Shown: positions 33,989 through 42,621 of the stretch, in pieces
How positions within the stretch are numbered: the stretch's first letter is position 1
How the letters are laid out: every line of letters starts with the position of its first letter
NCBI RefSeq assembly: GCF_000377765.1
Contig: NZ_KB898670.1
Coordinates: 62,001 to 126,000, forward strand
Source: Gracilibacillus lacisalsi DSM 19029
GTDB taxonomy: Bacteria; Bacillota; Bacilli; Bacillales; Amphibacillaceae
DNA: 64,000 bases
Direction: 5' to 3'
Translations under genes and position numbers: made by a program
Notes under the pieces: generated by a model
The model's input: the letters and a program-made list of their open reading frames with translations, nothing else
What the model was told of the DNA's origin: nothing
The model's database searches: none

Positions 33989-34170
33989 ATATAAAAAATG
34001 GAATTGATTGTCAATCCCTTTTTATCTTCTAATTGTGTATTTTATCAAATTATTTCCAATTAAGCTAACATCTGTATATATAAATAATATAGTTTTATTT
34101 TCCTATAAATTTTAGAAGGAAATTACTATATGCGTGACGAAATATACTTATGGAACATAGGTAATATGGA

Positions 34171-34773
34171 ATGAAACCAAAATACTTGAATAGTATTTTT
34201 ATCATAAAAACTAATATAATGGAAAAGGGGGTGTTTCATATTGAACTGATTGTCCTGACTCAAATTATCATATCTATCATTGCTCTAATCGTCACTGTTA
34301 CTTTCTATTTCAAGCATAAAAAATCGAAAGACCATCTGAAAGAGTCTCGTACTCCAACTAATCCTGAGTTGCTTGAGGCTAACATACGAAATAATTTCCG
34401 TATTACCTTACATCATCAACCATGTTTAATTACACTAATTCACTTAGAAAACGCTCAACTATCGCAATTAACGAACAAACAATTTTATGGCTATGTAGAT
34501 AATATCAGTACTAGCGGCTTAATGTTTTTATGCAATTTTAATTTTCCCGTAAAAGATCGCGTGACGGTCCAATTAAGTATATCGATTAAATCGTACCATT
34601 TTACTTTAAACGGGGAGGTTATCCGAAAAGAAGAACATAAGAAAAAGAAACAAATAGCCTATGGTGTACAATTTCATAAAATGTCCGAAAAAGAAAAGAT
34701 TCGTCTCACTAAAGTATTAAATGAAGTGATGGTCGAAAAAAAGAAAAAGTCAAATATGGTTGGAGTGCGTTAA
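34171..34773 (+). CDS. Membrane-anchored PilZ-domain protein
   Basis: One helix (about residues 26-46) is followed by a cytoplasmic PilZ domain with RNNFR (the RxxxR c-di-GMP motif) and DNISTSGLMF (the DxSxxG motif), so it can bind c-di-GMP. The coordinates give the longest frame. The ATGs at 34171 and 34219 lack ribosome sites, whereas AAGGGGGTG ends 6 bases before an in-frame ATT at 34240. Initiation there would leave 177 residues beginning at the helix. The output partner is unknown. A c-di-GMP phosphodiesterase gene lies 7 kb away. Confidence 0.75.
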   Translation: MKPKYLNSIFIIKTNIMEKGVFHIELIVLTQIIISIIALIVTVTFYFKHKKSKDHLKESRTPTNPELLEANIRNNFRITLHHQPCLITLIHLENAQLSQLTNKQFYGYVDNISTSGLMFLCNFNFPVKDRVTVQLSISIKSYHFTLNGEVIRKEEHKKKKQIAYGVQFHKMSEKEKIRLTKVLNEVMVEKKKKSNMVGVR

Positions 34774-34774
34774 A

Positions 34775-34809
34775 AGGGGATACCAATAAATTTGGTTCCC
34801 CCTCTTTTT
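34775..34809 (+). terminator. Intrinsic terminator
   Basis: GGGGATACCAA pairs with TTGGTTCCCC around an AATAAA-type loop, followed by TCTTTTT. It ends the PilZ gene transcript. Confidence 0.75.
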
Positions 34810-34814
34810 ACTCC

Positions 34815-35021
34815 TTATACTATATCATATCCTTGTTCCTCTACTGCTTCATGCATTGCTTCGATCGTAACATCTGATTCGTCATAGGATACAGATACAG
34901 TACCCTCTTCTAAATTTACTTCTGCTTTAGTTACACCCGTTAATTCTTGTAATGCTCCCTCAACAGATGCTTTACAATGACCACATGTCATACCTTGAAC
35001 TTTTAGAATTGTTTGTGCCAT
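34815..35021 (-). CDS. copZ: Copper chaperone
   Basis: A 68-residue HMA-fold protein with the metal motif GMTCGHC (residues 10-16) and the usual ferredoxin-like pattern ending EEQGYDIV. It carries Cu(I) to CopA. It is last in csoR-copA-copZ, 21 bases after copA, with an AAAGGAGAG site. Confidence 0.96.
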   Translation of the reverse strand: MAQTILKVQGMTCGHCKASVEGALQELTGVTKAEVNLEEGTVSVSYDESDVTIEAMHEAVEEQGYDIV

Positions 35022-35042
35022 TTGATTCTCTCCTTTTTATTT

Positions 35043-37412
35043 TTATATTTTTACTCTCTTCAATCGCAAAGAATTTGTTACCACACTTACAGAACTAAAC
35101 GCCATTGCAGCACCGGCAATCCATGGTGCTAATAAACCAGCTGCCGCAATCGGTATGCCCGCACTATTATAGGCAAATGCCCAGAATAAGTTTTGACGAA
35201 TATTTCGAATCGTTGCATGACTGAGTTTAATAGCTTTTGGAATCAGCAGTAATTCGCCCCCTAATATCGTCACATCCGCAGCTTCAATCGCCACTTCTGT
35301 ACCGGTTCCTATCGCAATTCCGATATCCGCAATTGCTAATGCAGGAGCATCATTTATACCATCACCAACCATTGCAACGGTTTTTCCTTGTAACTGGACT
35401 TCTTTTACTTTATCTGCTTTCTGTTCTGGTAGTACTTCTGCAAATACCTGATCAATGCCAACTTGTTTCGCGATAGCTTGTGCAGTAGTCTCATTATCGC
35501 CAGTTAACATGATCACTTGCAAGTCTTGTGCTTGTAACTGCTGAATGGCTTCAACGGCAGACGGTTTTATTGTATCTGCTACAGCAATCACTCCGCTAAG
35601 CTCGCCATCAACAGCAATTAGCATTGCCGTTTTACCTTGTTTTTCATAACTTTTTAATGCATCTTCCTGGTCACTCGTTTGAATATCGTTATCTTGGAGT
35701 AATTTCCGATTACCTATGACAAGACTTTTCGCATTTACTTTTGCTTTAATACCATGCCCGGGTATTGCTTCAAATGATTCTGTTTTATCTAATGGAAGCT
35801 GCTTCTCTTCTGCATATGTTACAATAGCTTCTGCTAATGGATGCTCGGAATCCTTTTCCGCACTGGCAAGCAATTGTAATGTTTCCTCATCACCACTGAA
35901 ATCGGTCACTTCCGGCTTTCCTTTTGTCAATGTACCGGTTTTATCAAAGATAATCGCGTCTAATTGATGCGTTTTTTCTAAATGTTCTCCACCTTTAAAC
36001 AAAATACCTGATTCGGCTGCTTTTCCTGTTCCAACCATAATCGATGTTGGTGTAGCAAGCCCTAATGCACATGGACAGGCGATTACTAGTACCGCTATCG
36101 TCGCAACTAATGATGCTTCGATATTACCAGGCGATACGAATGTAATCCAGATTAAAAAAGTGACGATCGCAATACCTACCACTATTTGTACAAAATAGCC
36201 TGAAATTACATCTGCCAGACGTTGGATTGGTGCTTTTGACCCTTGAGCATCTTCAACGACTTTAATAATCGAAGCCAATGCGGTATCTTTCCCCACCTTG
36301 GTCGCTTTCATTGTTATCGAACCATTTTTATTGATCGTTGAACCAATGATTGTATCATCGATCGTTTTCTCAATCGGGATTGACTCCCCGGTTATCATCG
36401 ATTCATCTACTGCAGTCTGACCATCGATAACAATACCGTCTACAGGTATTTTTTCACCAGGTTTTACGATTAACTGATCACCCACTTCGACCTGTTCGAT
36501 GGGAATCATCACTTCTTTGTTGTCACGAAACACTCTTGCTTCCTTAGCTTGTAAATGAAGTAATTTTGAAATTGCCATTGTTGTTTTACTTTTCGCAGCA
36601 ACTTCTAGATATTTACCAAAAAGAATCAGTGTTATAATGACAGCACTTGTCTCAAAATATAAATGAGGCATGCTACTCATCAACATTTCATATACACTGT
36701 AAAAGTAAGCAGCACTTGTACCTAGCGCAACCAGTACATCCATGTTCGCCGTTTTGTTCCTTAGGTTCTTATACGCACCTCGGTAAAACTGCCAACCTAT
36801 AATGAATTGAACAGGTGTAGCCAAAGCAAATTGGAACCATGGATTCAAAAGTATAGCAGGTATGCTGATATTAAATAAATGCACTAGCATTGTTGCAAAA
36901 AGTGGTAAAGTCAATATTACAGAAATAATTAACTTATGCTTCATTTTTTGAAGTTGTTTTTCTTTTTGGGAGTCTTGTTCCCGATTATCCGCCTTTCTTT
37001 TTGCATCATACCCTAGTTTCTGAATTCGACCGATCATGTCTCTTTCCTCAATAAAGGAAGGGTTGTATTCAACAGACGCACTTTCCGTGGCCAGATTAAC
37101 TGTTGCTTTTTGAATACCTGGTTGTTTGTTTAAAACTTTTTCGATACGATTGGAGCAAGCAGCACATGTCATACCGTGTACATCCAAATCAATCCGTTCT
37201 GTCTGAACGCCATAACCAAGCTTTTCAATTTTTGCTTGGATGTCCTCCACTTGAACATTATCAGGATCATAAGAAACACTTGCTTTTTCTGTTGTTAAGT
37301 TTACCTGTGCGTCCACCCCATTCATTTTGTTTAATACTTTTTCAATACGATTGGAGCAGGCAGCACATGTCATGCCAGTAATCCCTAATGTGACTTTTTT
37401 GTTTTCACTCAT
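35043..37412 (-). CDS. copA: Cu(I)-exporting P1B-type ATPase
   Basis: A 789-residue pump. Two N-terminal HMA domains carry GMTCAAC motifs (13-19 and 80-86). The membrane CPC is at 446-448 ([12 protein letters not shown]), TGES at 341-344, the phosphorylated Asp is in DKTGT (490-494), and [10 protein letters not shown] and an HP motif in SEHPLAEAI are present. It exports Cu(I) from the cytoplasm. All catalytic elements are intact and the length is normal for Bacillus CopA. Confidence 0.97.
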   Translation of the reverse strand: MSENKKVTLGITGMTCAACSNRIEKVLNKMNGVDAQVNLTTEKASVSYDPDNVQVEDIQAKIEKLGYGVQTERIDLDVHGMTCAACSNRIEKVLNKQPGIQKATVNLATESASVEYNPSFIEERDMIGRIQKLGYDAKRKADNREQDSQKEKQLQKMKHKLIISVILTLPLFATMLVHLFNISIPAILLNPWFQFALATPVQFIIGWQFYRGAYKNLRNKTANMDVLVALGTSAAYFYSVYEMLMSSMPHLYFETSAVIITLILFGKYLEVAAKSKTTMAISKLLHLQAKEARVFRDNKEVMIPIEQVEVGDQLIVKPGEKIPVDGIVIDGQTAVDESMITGESIPIEKTIDDTIIGSTINKNGSITMKATKVGKDTALASIIKVVEDAQGSKAPIQRLADVISGYFVQIVVGIAIVTFLIWITFVSPGNIEASLVATIAVLVIACPCALGLATPTSIMVGTGKAAESGILFKGGEHLEKTHQLDAIIFDKTGTLTKGKPEVTDFSGDEETLQLLASAEKDSEHPLAEAIVTYAEEKQLPLDKTESFEAIPGHGIKAKVNAKSLVIGNRKLLQDNDIQTSDQEDALKSYEKQGKTAMLIAVDGELSGVIAVADTIKPSAVEAIQQLQAQDLQVIMLTGDNETTAQAIAKQVGIDQVFAEVLPEQKADKVKEVQLQGKTVAMVGDGINDAPALAIADIGIAIGTGTEVAIEAADVTILGGELLLIPKAIKLSHATIRNIRQNLFWAFAYNSAGIPIAAAGLLAPWIAGAAMAFSSVSVVTNSLRLKRVKI

Positions 37413-37429
37413 TTGAAGTTCCCCCCCTT

Positions 37430-37732
37430 TTATTTGGAGAATTGTTTCATGACTTCCATCAGCTCTTCTATCGTTTCATCACCATTTCCTGATAATATAG
37501 CGTCACTGACACAGTGTTTGATATGTCTTTCCGTAATGGAATAGCCTACTTTTTTAAGTGCAGCATTAATCGCACTTATTTGCACGAGAACATCTACACA
37601 ATAACGATCTTCTTCAATCATTTTTTGTATACCCCGAACCTGACCTTCTATTCGTTTTAACCGATTAACGGTAGCTTGAATTTCCTCTTTAGATCTCGGT
37701 TTACTTGGATGTTGGTGCAAGGATTCATTCAC
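37430..37732 (-). CDS. csoR: CsoR copper-sensing repressor
   Basis: A four-helix repressor of about 100 residues with the Cu(I) ligands in EEDRYCVDV and ERHIKHCV, the C-H-C set of CsoR. The open frame begins at GTG 37741. GTG 37732 is 8 bases from AAAAGGATG and is the better start. It represses its own operon with copA and copZ until copper binds. A long palindrome lies 30 bases upstream. Confidence 0.94.
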   Translation of the reverse strand: MNESLHQHPSKPRSKEEIQATVNRLKRIEGQVRGIQKMIEEDRYCVDVLVQISAINAALKKVGYSITERHIKHCVSDAILSGNGDETIEELMEVMKQFSK

Positions 37733-37761
37733 AATTATCACATCCTTTTCATCTCTTTATT

Positions 37762-37785
37762 TATACTATACCCCCCTATAGTATA
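37762..37785. promoter_or_regulatory. CsoR operator
   Basis: TATACTATA, six C and TATAGTATA form a perfect 9-6-9 inverted repeat immediately upstream of csoR. The A/T arms and GC centre fit CsoR sites. Confidence 0.85.
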
Positions 37786-37807
37786 ATGTGTCAACATTTT
37801 TGTTTAA

Positions 37808-37916
37808 ATAAGAAAAGCGAACCGATGATGACTTATCTTAGGGCGATTCGTGAAGTCGCCTAGTTTTTGAGCGCTCAGAGCTAGACATCTGCGCAAATTT
37901 TTACTTTCTTTTCCTA
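37808..37916. repeat. Intergenic repeat element, copy 1
   Basis: The element starts AAGAAAAGCG, holds a GGCGA/TCGCC hairpin (37842-37860), and ends GAGCTAGACA and TTACTTTCTTTT. The ends are inverted (AAGAAAAG/CTTTTC). It matches the frame of the element at 43088. Such AAAGCG...GAGCTAGACA elements are scattered between genes in Bacillaceae. Confidence 0.6.
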
Positions 37917-37920
37917 AGAA

Positions 37921-37947
37921 AAAGAATGTACATTATTTTGTACATTC
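37921..37947 (-). terminator. Intrinsic terminator of the SRAP gene
   Basis: GAATGTACA pairs with TGTACATTC around TTATTT. On the reverse strand TTTTTCTT follows. The stem ends right at the stop codon. Confidence 0.75.
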
Positions 37948-38603
37948 TAAATAGGTTCTATTAATGATTGATCATTATTTGTTGGATTATTTACTTTTTT
38001 AGAAACCGGATAAGCCTTCATAAGAGAAGCATCCAACGGCACTAGCAGAGTTTTTAAGAAAGTTTTATCGTCGATCGTTGGGTCGATCCAATTACCTTGA
38101 TCTTTATCTTGTAAAATAACTGGCATTCGATCATGTATCGATTGCATAAGTCTATTTGGCTTCGTGGTTAAAATTGTACATGAGACGATCTCTTGGTCTC
38201 CACTGCTCCAACGATCCCATAAGCCCGCAAAAGTGAAGAGCTGACCATCATTAACCGTAATTCGATATGGTTGCTTATCGTTTTCTTCTCGTTTCCACTC
38301 GTAAAAACTATCTGCCACAATTAAGCATCGTCTTCGTGATAATAATCGTTTAAAGGAAGGCTTTTCATCAACTGTTTCACTTCTAGCATTTATCATTTTA
38401 CTTCCTATTTTAGGATCTTTTGCCCAGCCTGGCACTAGTCCCCATTGAAGATAGCCAGCTTTTCTCCCTTCATTGGTTCCTACGATGGACAGTACTTGTT
38501 GCGTTGGTGCTATATTATAACTCGGTTGAAATTCGGTCAGAACGATATCTAGTTCACTTTCCAGAACTTCTATCGATGTATCTAAGGTAAATCTACCACA
38601 CAT
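37947..38603 (-). CDS. SOS-response-associated peptidase (YedK/HMCES family)
   Basis: A protein of about 218 residues that crosslinks to abasic sites in single-stranded DNA. The start must be ATG 38601-38603, because the catalytic Cys must be residue 2 (MCGRFTLD) after Met removal. AAAAGGATG lies 8 bases upstream. NARSETV, FYEWKR and HDRMPVIL are the other active-site segments. It is monocistronic. No LexA box was identified in the upstream 200 bases. Confidence 0.93.
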   Translation of the reverse strand: MCGRFTLDTSIEVLESELDIVLTEFQPSYNIAPTQQVLSIVGTNEGRKAGYLQWGLVPGWAKDPKIGSKMINARSETVDEKPSFKRLLSRRRCLIVADSFYEWKREENDKQPYRITVNDGQLFTFAGLWDRWSSGDQEIVSCTILTTKPNRLMQSIHDRMPVILQDKDQGNWIDPTIDDKTFLKTLLVPLDASLMKAYPVSKKVNNPTNNDQSLIEPI

Positions 38604-38837
38604 TTTAACCACATCCTTTTAAGGTTATATTTCCACTAGTGGGATTCCTTCACTAAAGCGGGGCATTTCCCGGGAAATACGATTAATGCTAGTATACTAT
38701 TTTAAGCAGTTCTTTATTAGCTATTTACATTCTGTTAGGTATTAATACTCAAATAGTGTGATTGATGTTTAAACATATTCACAGCGGTTAGAGGATAACT
38801 AGAAACGATCATACTAAAAAGGAGCGTATAACACTTT

Positions 38838-39644
38838 ATGGATATCAATAAAGAAATCAAAAAGTTGAAAAATGTTTATCTGGAAAAACCACAACGCGTA
38901 TTTAGTATGTATTTAAACACTGATCCAGCTGATCCTGAACAACAAGGTGGCAAATGGAAGTTACATTTAAAAAATGGTTTAAATAGTTTTGAAAACTACT
39001 TACAAATGGACGGAGATAGTGAAGAAAAAAGAAATTATTGGGCCGTTAAAGAAATGGTCGAAAACTATATGCATGAAAATGAACAAAACTTAGCCAAAAG
39101 CGTGGTAATATTTGCAACAGGTGATCAGTCGATTTGGTTTGCTGAGAAATTTCAAATGCCCGTTGAAACTGAATTTAGTTGGGAAGAGACACCTAAATTA
39201 GATCAGATCAAAAAAATGCTTGATCAGTTCCCAGAAACAGGTATCATCCTAACACAGAAAGAATCCATCAAAGTATTGGACACCGAACTCGGAAACTTAA
39301 AAAATACGAAATTGTATCAATTAGATCTTGATACCGAAGATTGGCGTGAACATACCGGACCACATCGAGCCCAGCCATCTATGGGATCTGGCGGAAAAAA
39401 CACAAAACAAGAACAGTTCGAAGCCCGTTTTGAAGCTAACCGCTATCGTTGGTATAAAAGTATAGCTACAAGCCTCGACAAATTAGCAAAAGATAAAAAC
39501 TGGAAGAAGATTATAATAGTCGGAAACAAAGAGGAAGCGGAAGATTTGTCTAGTAATATGAATAAAAAAGTAACGAAAGTGATTCCTAAAAATATGTTGG
39601 AGCAAGAAAAAATGAAAATTATCAACGAGGCTGTCTTCCACTAA
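38838..39644 (+). CDS. VLRF1 (Vms1-like) aeRF1-type release factor
   Basis: A 268-residue protein of the bacterial eRF1/Vms1-like group. It has RVFSMYLNTDPADPEQQGGKWKLHLKNGL at the start and a central FATGDQSIWFAEK segment. The loop MGSGGKNTKQEQFEARFEANRYRWYKSIA corresponds to the region holding the GGQ-like or Gln catalytic residue. Family members are thought to act in rescue of stalled ribosomes by cleaving peptidyl-tRNA. An AAAAGGAGCG site precedes the ATG. The gene is alone and ends in a terminator. Confidence 0.85.
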   Translation: MDINKEIKKLKNVYLEKPQRVFSMYLNTDPADPEQQGGKWKLHLKNGLNSFENYLQMDGDSEEKRNYWAVKEMVENYMHENEQNLAKSVVIFATGDQSIWFAEKFQMPVETEFSWEETPKLDQIKKMLDQFPETGIILTQKESIKVLDTELGNLKNTKLYQLDLDTEDWREHTGPHRAQPSMGSGGKNTKQEQFEARFEANRYRWYKSIATSLDKLAKDKNWKKIIIVGNKEEAEDLSSNMNKKVTKVIPKNMLEQEKMKIINEAVFH

Positions 39645-39674
39645 AAAAATCGAGCTATTGAAGCTCGATTTTTT
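39644..39674 (+). terminator. Intrinsic terminator
   Basis: AAAATCGAGCT pairs with AGCTCGATTTT around a 5-base loop and is followed by a T-run. It is usable from both sides. Confidence 0.9.
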
Positions 39675-39689
39675 TAGTTCTAGTAAAAC

Positions 39690-40874
39690 TTAAGTAGAAG
39701 CAGATTTTCTCTTTTTTCTAATCGAATAAATCAATAAACTGATCATTAGAATGAATTGTGCCACGATCACCAATGCATCCCAGAAGTAGGGATTATCGAT
39801 CGGATTCATTAAATGTGGTAGTGTATTTACCATTAAGTAAATCGTTTGGGGAATGAAATATATAATGAATAAACTCATCGTTAATATGACTCCGATGAAG
39901 GAAAATACACCATATAATTTGACTACTTTTTCTTCCCCTTCAAAGGTAGTACTTGTTTCATCTACTTTAATAAATGGAATCCATTTTGCCATATAATTTT
40001 TACCGTTCTCCATTAAATTATAACAACCTGTTATGTTTTCTACTAAATAATATAAGTCCGTCTTCATATAGAAACAGCATTGATAAATTGTTCTAATAAA
40101 TATGTCCAGTACTACTACCGATAAGATTCCATTCATAAGATGATGATCAATAGATACTGTCAGTTTGATTAATAATACGGTAAACAGAATCAGTTGGTCA
40201 ATGAACATACCACCTAAAAAGAGTATATTCCTTTTTTTCGATGGTAGTTTCCAACCAGCAGTTAAGTCTGTTTCTGCCACGACAAAGAACAATCTGTGTC
40301 CTACATTAACACTAGCAGGCAAATCGAATGACCTGATGGCTAAAATATGCCCAAACTCGTGAAATATGAGTAGGATAAGTGATAGAAGTAAGTATATTAA
40401 CATATTTGCTATCATAGATTCGAATATAAATATGTCCATAAAATTCGGAATAGTCCGCGGAAATGAAATAAAAAGCCAAACATTTATCGTTAAAATAATG
40501 ATAAATAGGAGTATTGTCCACCTGTTAAATATTTTCTTTGCAAAACTTGGAGATATCCATTTAAATCCTGTAGGTGAAGAACCAATACTGTTGAAAGCTA
40601 TTTCTTCGTTATCGATCGCTTTTACTAGCCCTAAATCAAGCAGTTGTTTAATAAATTCAATAATATCAATATCTTCTTCTGGATATTTTTTCTCTAAATA
40701 TATTTCAATATCATTTAGGTTTTCGTTTCTATTTATTTTTTTTATAGCCTCTATAGCAGGTTTTGGCATTTGATAAAATTCACCTGTATAGCTATTCTCC
40801 ACTAAAAAAAATTTGTTTTCTTCTTTAATAATTAGATCATGTAGCAAGATAGTTGAATTCGATGATAGATTCAT
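39690..40874 (-). CDS. PqqD-like domain fused to M50 membrane metallopeptidase
   Basis: A 394-residue membrane protein. Residues about 20-90 resemble a PqqD/RiPP-recognition domain (FFLVENSYTGEFYQMPKPAIEAI, ending QLLDLGLVKAID). Several helices follow, with the zinc motif HEFGH at 172-176 (LIFHEFGHILAI) and a second-ligand segment KTDLYYLVEN (Asp273). This is the layout of the putative peptide zinc metalloproteases such as YydH. It probably binds and cleaves, or exports, the 21-residue peptide encoded just upstream. AGGAGGGG lies 5 bases from the ATG, after a terminator hairpin. The substrate is inferred. Confidence 0.8.
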   Translation of the reverse strand: MNLSSNSTILLHDLIIKEENKFFLVENSYTGEFYQMPKPAIEAIKKINRNENLNDIEIYLEKKYPEEDIDIIEFIKQLLDLGLVKAIDNEEIAFNSIGSSPTGFKWISPSFAKKIFNRWTILLFIIILTINVWLFISFPRTIPNFMDIFIFESMIANMLIYLLLSLILLIFHEFGHILAIRSFDLPASVNVGHRLFFVVAETDLTAGWKLPSKKRNILFLGGMFIDQLILFTVLLIKLTVSIDHHLMNGILSVVVLDIFIRTIYQCCFYMKTDLYYLVENITGCYNLMENGKNYMAKWIPFIKVDETSTTFEGEEKVVKLYGVFSFIGVILTMSLFIIYFIPQTIYLMVNTLPHLMNPIDNPYFWDALVIVAQFILMISLLIYSIRKKRKSAST

Positions 40875-40887
40875 AGAATCCCCTCCT

Positions 40888-40914
40888 AAAAAAAAGGATG
40901 CTAAAATAGCATCC
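40888..40914 (-). terminator. Terminator/attenuator inside the peptide operon
   Basis: On the reverse strand GGATGCTA pairs with TAGCATCC and is followed by eight T. It begins 3 bases after the peptide stop and ends next to the AGGAGGGG site of the peptidase gene. Most transcripts should stop here, so peptide mRNA would exceed peptidase mRNA. Confidence 0.88.
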
Positions 40915-40916
40915 TA

Positions 40917-40982
40917 TTACCATTGTAGATGTGCACACCACCAACAAGTTGCTTTTAGACTTTTTAGTTTACGGATCTTCAT
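40917..40982 (-). CDS. 21-residue basic Cys/Trp-rich peptide, candidate RiPP or signal precursor
   Basis: ATG 40980-40982 overlaps the HD-GYP stop (ATGA), with GGAGAG 8 bases before it. The product starts MKIRKLKSLK (five basic residues besides the N-terminus) and ends CWWCAHLQW, then TAA. It is too short for most gene finders. The support is the coupled start, the ribosome site, the following terminator and the PqqD-M50 gene next in line. The CxxC pair and three Trp suggest crosslinking, a disulfide or lipidation. I do not recognise a known family. Confidence 0.8.
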   Translation of the reverse strand: MKIRKLKSLKATCWWCAHLQW

Positions 40983-42151
40983 TTGTTATCTCTCCTTTCT
41001 GCATAATATTGTTTATGATATTCAATCCATAATGGAAAAACTTCTTTGACTTTTTCCACTAGGATTGGATCAAACTGAGAACCACTACCATTAACGATCT
41101 GTTCATATGCCTTTTCTAAAGGCATTGCTTCACGATACGAGCGCGAAGATGTCATCGCGTCAAAAGCATCAGCAATTGCTGTTATTCGAGCAAAAAGGTT
41201 AGTTTCTTCTGCCTTTAAACCGTTTGGATATCCTTTTCCATCCCACCGTTCATGGTGATCTCTAATTACTGTTATGTATTCATTTATTCCTTCTACATCT
41301 TTAACAGCTTCAGCTCCTACCACTGGATGAGATTTGATAATTTCAAATTCTTCTGCAGTTAACTTTCCTGGTTTTGACAATATTACATCTGAAATATGAA
41401 TTTTACCTACATCGTGTAATAAACAAGCATAATAGAATAGTTTAATATCTTGATTTTTGAATTCTTTTAAAGATTTGGCAAGAATCATGGCATAATTAGC
41501 AACTCTTTCACTGTGTCCCCTAGTATACGGATCTTTTAGTTCTAATGTCGCGATAACTCCTTTCACGATCCCTTCCAACTGATTATCATAAGAAAGTTTT
41601 AGAGAATTAACGTACCCTAAGAACCTGTATAAAACTATACATGCAACAGTTGCAAAGACTAGTAATAATAATAGCGGAATCAGTACCACATACTGGTTTA
41701 AAACTATTCCAATAAAAATATACTTAAAAATTTGTACTAGGGATACAAAGTAGAAGAATCTTTTATTGACAAAAATGGGTGAAAATAAAACAAAAACCAT
41801 TTCTACGATATTTCCAGCATTATAGGTTTCATTATTTGATAAAAAATATATTAATTCTATGATGACATTTGCTACGGTAAAAACAATAAAGTAAATGTAT
41901 TTTACTGGTGATGGTTTATTTCGCTTTAATAAATATATTGCTATGGGTAATAACGCCAAAAGAATAGCGTATAAATAGAAATCGAATATAGTTTTTAATC
42001 CATTAGAAACTAGATTCCAAGGCATTTGTGGCAATATATAATAATATATAATTTCATATCCAAAATAAATAACATAAAACAACCACAAAAACCATATTGT
42101 AGTTCTTTTTTCCTCATTTAATAGATTGGTATACTTGTGTATATTTTCCAT
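40979..42151 (-). CDS. Six-helix membrane protein with HD-GYP c-di-GMP phosphodiesterase domain
   Basis: A 390-residue protein. About six helices span residues 18-178 with short loops and no recognised sensor fold. A linker follows, then HD-GYP at about 195-375. Active-site residues are present: HSERV (His213), LLHDVGK (His246, Asp247), SHP (His275) and DHHERWDGKGYP (His299, His300, Asp304). It should hydrolyse c-di-GMP. The layout resembles a peptide receptor such as AgrC with the kinase replaced by HD-GYP. Its stop overlaps the start of the 21-residue peptide gene. Confidence 0.88.
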   Translation of the reverse strand: MENIHKYTNLLNEEKRTTIWFLWLFYVIYFGYEIIYYYILPQMPWNLVSNGLKTIFDFYLYAILLALLPIAIYLLKRNKPSPVKYIYFIVFTVANVIIELIYFLSNNETYNAGNIVEMVFVLFSPIFVNKRFFYFVSLVQIFKYIFIGIVLNQYVVLIPLLLLLVFATVACIVLYRFLGYVNSLKLSYDNQLEGIVKGVIATLELKDPYTRGHSERVANYAMILAKSLKEFKNQDIKLFYYACLLHDVGKIHISDVILSKPGKLTAEEFEIIKSHPVVGAEAVKDVEGINEYITVIRDHHERWDGKGYPNGLKAEETNLFARITAIADAFDAMTSSRSYREAMPLEKAYEQIVNGSGSQFDPILVEKVKEVFPLWIEYHKQYYAERRDNK

Positions 42152-42621
42152 ATCTAAGTCCCTTCTTAATAAGAATTATACTATATAAAGAACAAAATTT
42201 CTACAAATTTCCTTAAATTAGTTCGAATTTTTTGTGTGCAAAGTAAAGCATCTGTCGAGACTTGTAAACAAAACTAGATTTTTTTTAATAATTATTGCTT
42301 TAGACATACCATATGTTATTATTTATCCAATTGTCTCATATATTAACTTTTTTGTAGATAATAAAAAATAGTTAGTGAATAAAATTCCTATCTTTGTAGT
42401 ATACACCCATCTCGGCAAAGATCGCATTTGATATTTTAAAAGCAACTCAGAAAATTTCTTTTTGTAAATTAACTTTTATATTAATAAGCCTTTCTTCTTA
42501 CTACTATAGTAACAAAAGAAAACATTTTCAATTATTTTAATGTTAAAGAATATCACAAGCTAATCATATTTTTGAGTTTTCTACTATAAAATATTTTATA
42601 GAATATAGGGAGGCAGTTAAT
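42152..42621. promoter_or_regulatory. 470-base AT-rich divergent regulatory region
   Basis: No gene is seen. On the HD-GYP side, TTGTAG and TAGTAT/TATAAT near 42175-42210 could be a promoter. CTATAAAATATTTTATAG (42584-42601) is a perfect 18-bp palindrome just before the guanine deaminase gene and could be an operator. The rest is AT-rich and unassigned. Confidence 0.4.

Noticed and set aside
38640-38690. A further 21-bp array before the VLRF1 gene
   Set aside because: Only one unit resembles the family (GGGGCATTTCCCGGGAAATA). It is not enough to call an array.
39690-42151. Classical agr (agrBD) or ComQXP system
   Set aside because: There is no AgrB-type cysteine protease, no ComQ prenyltransferase and no histidine kinase. 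The protease is a zinc M50 enzyme with a PqqD-like domain.
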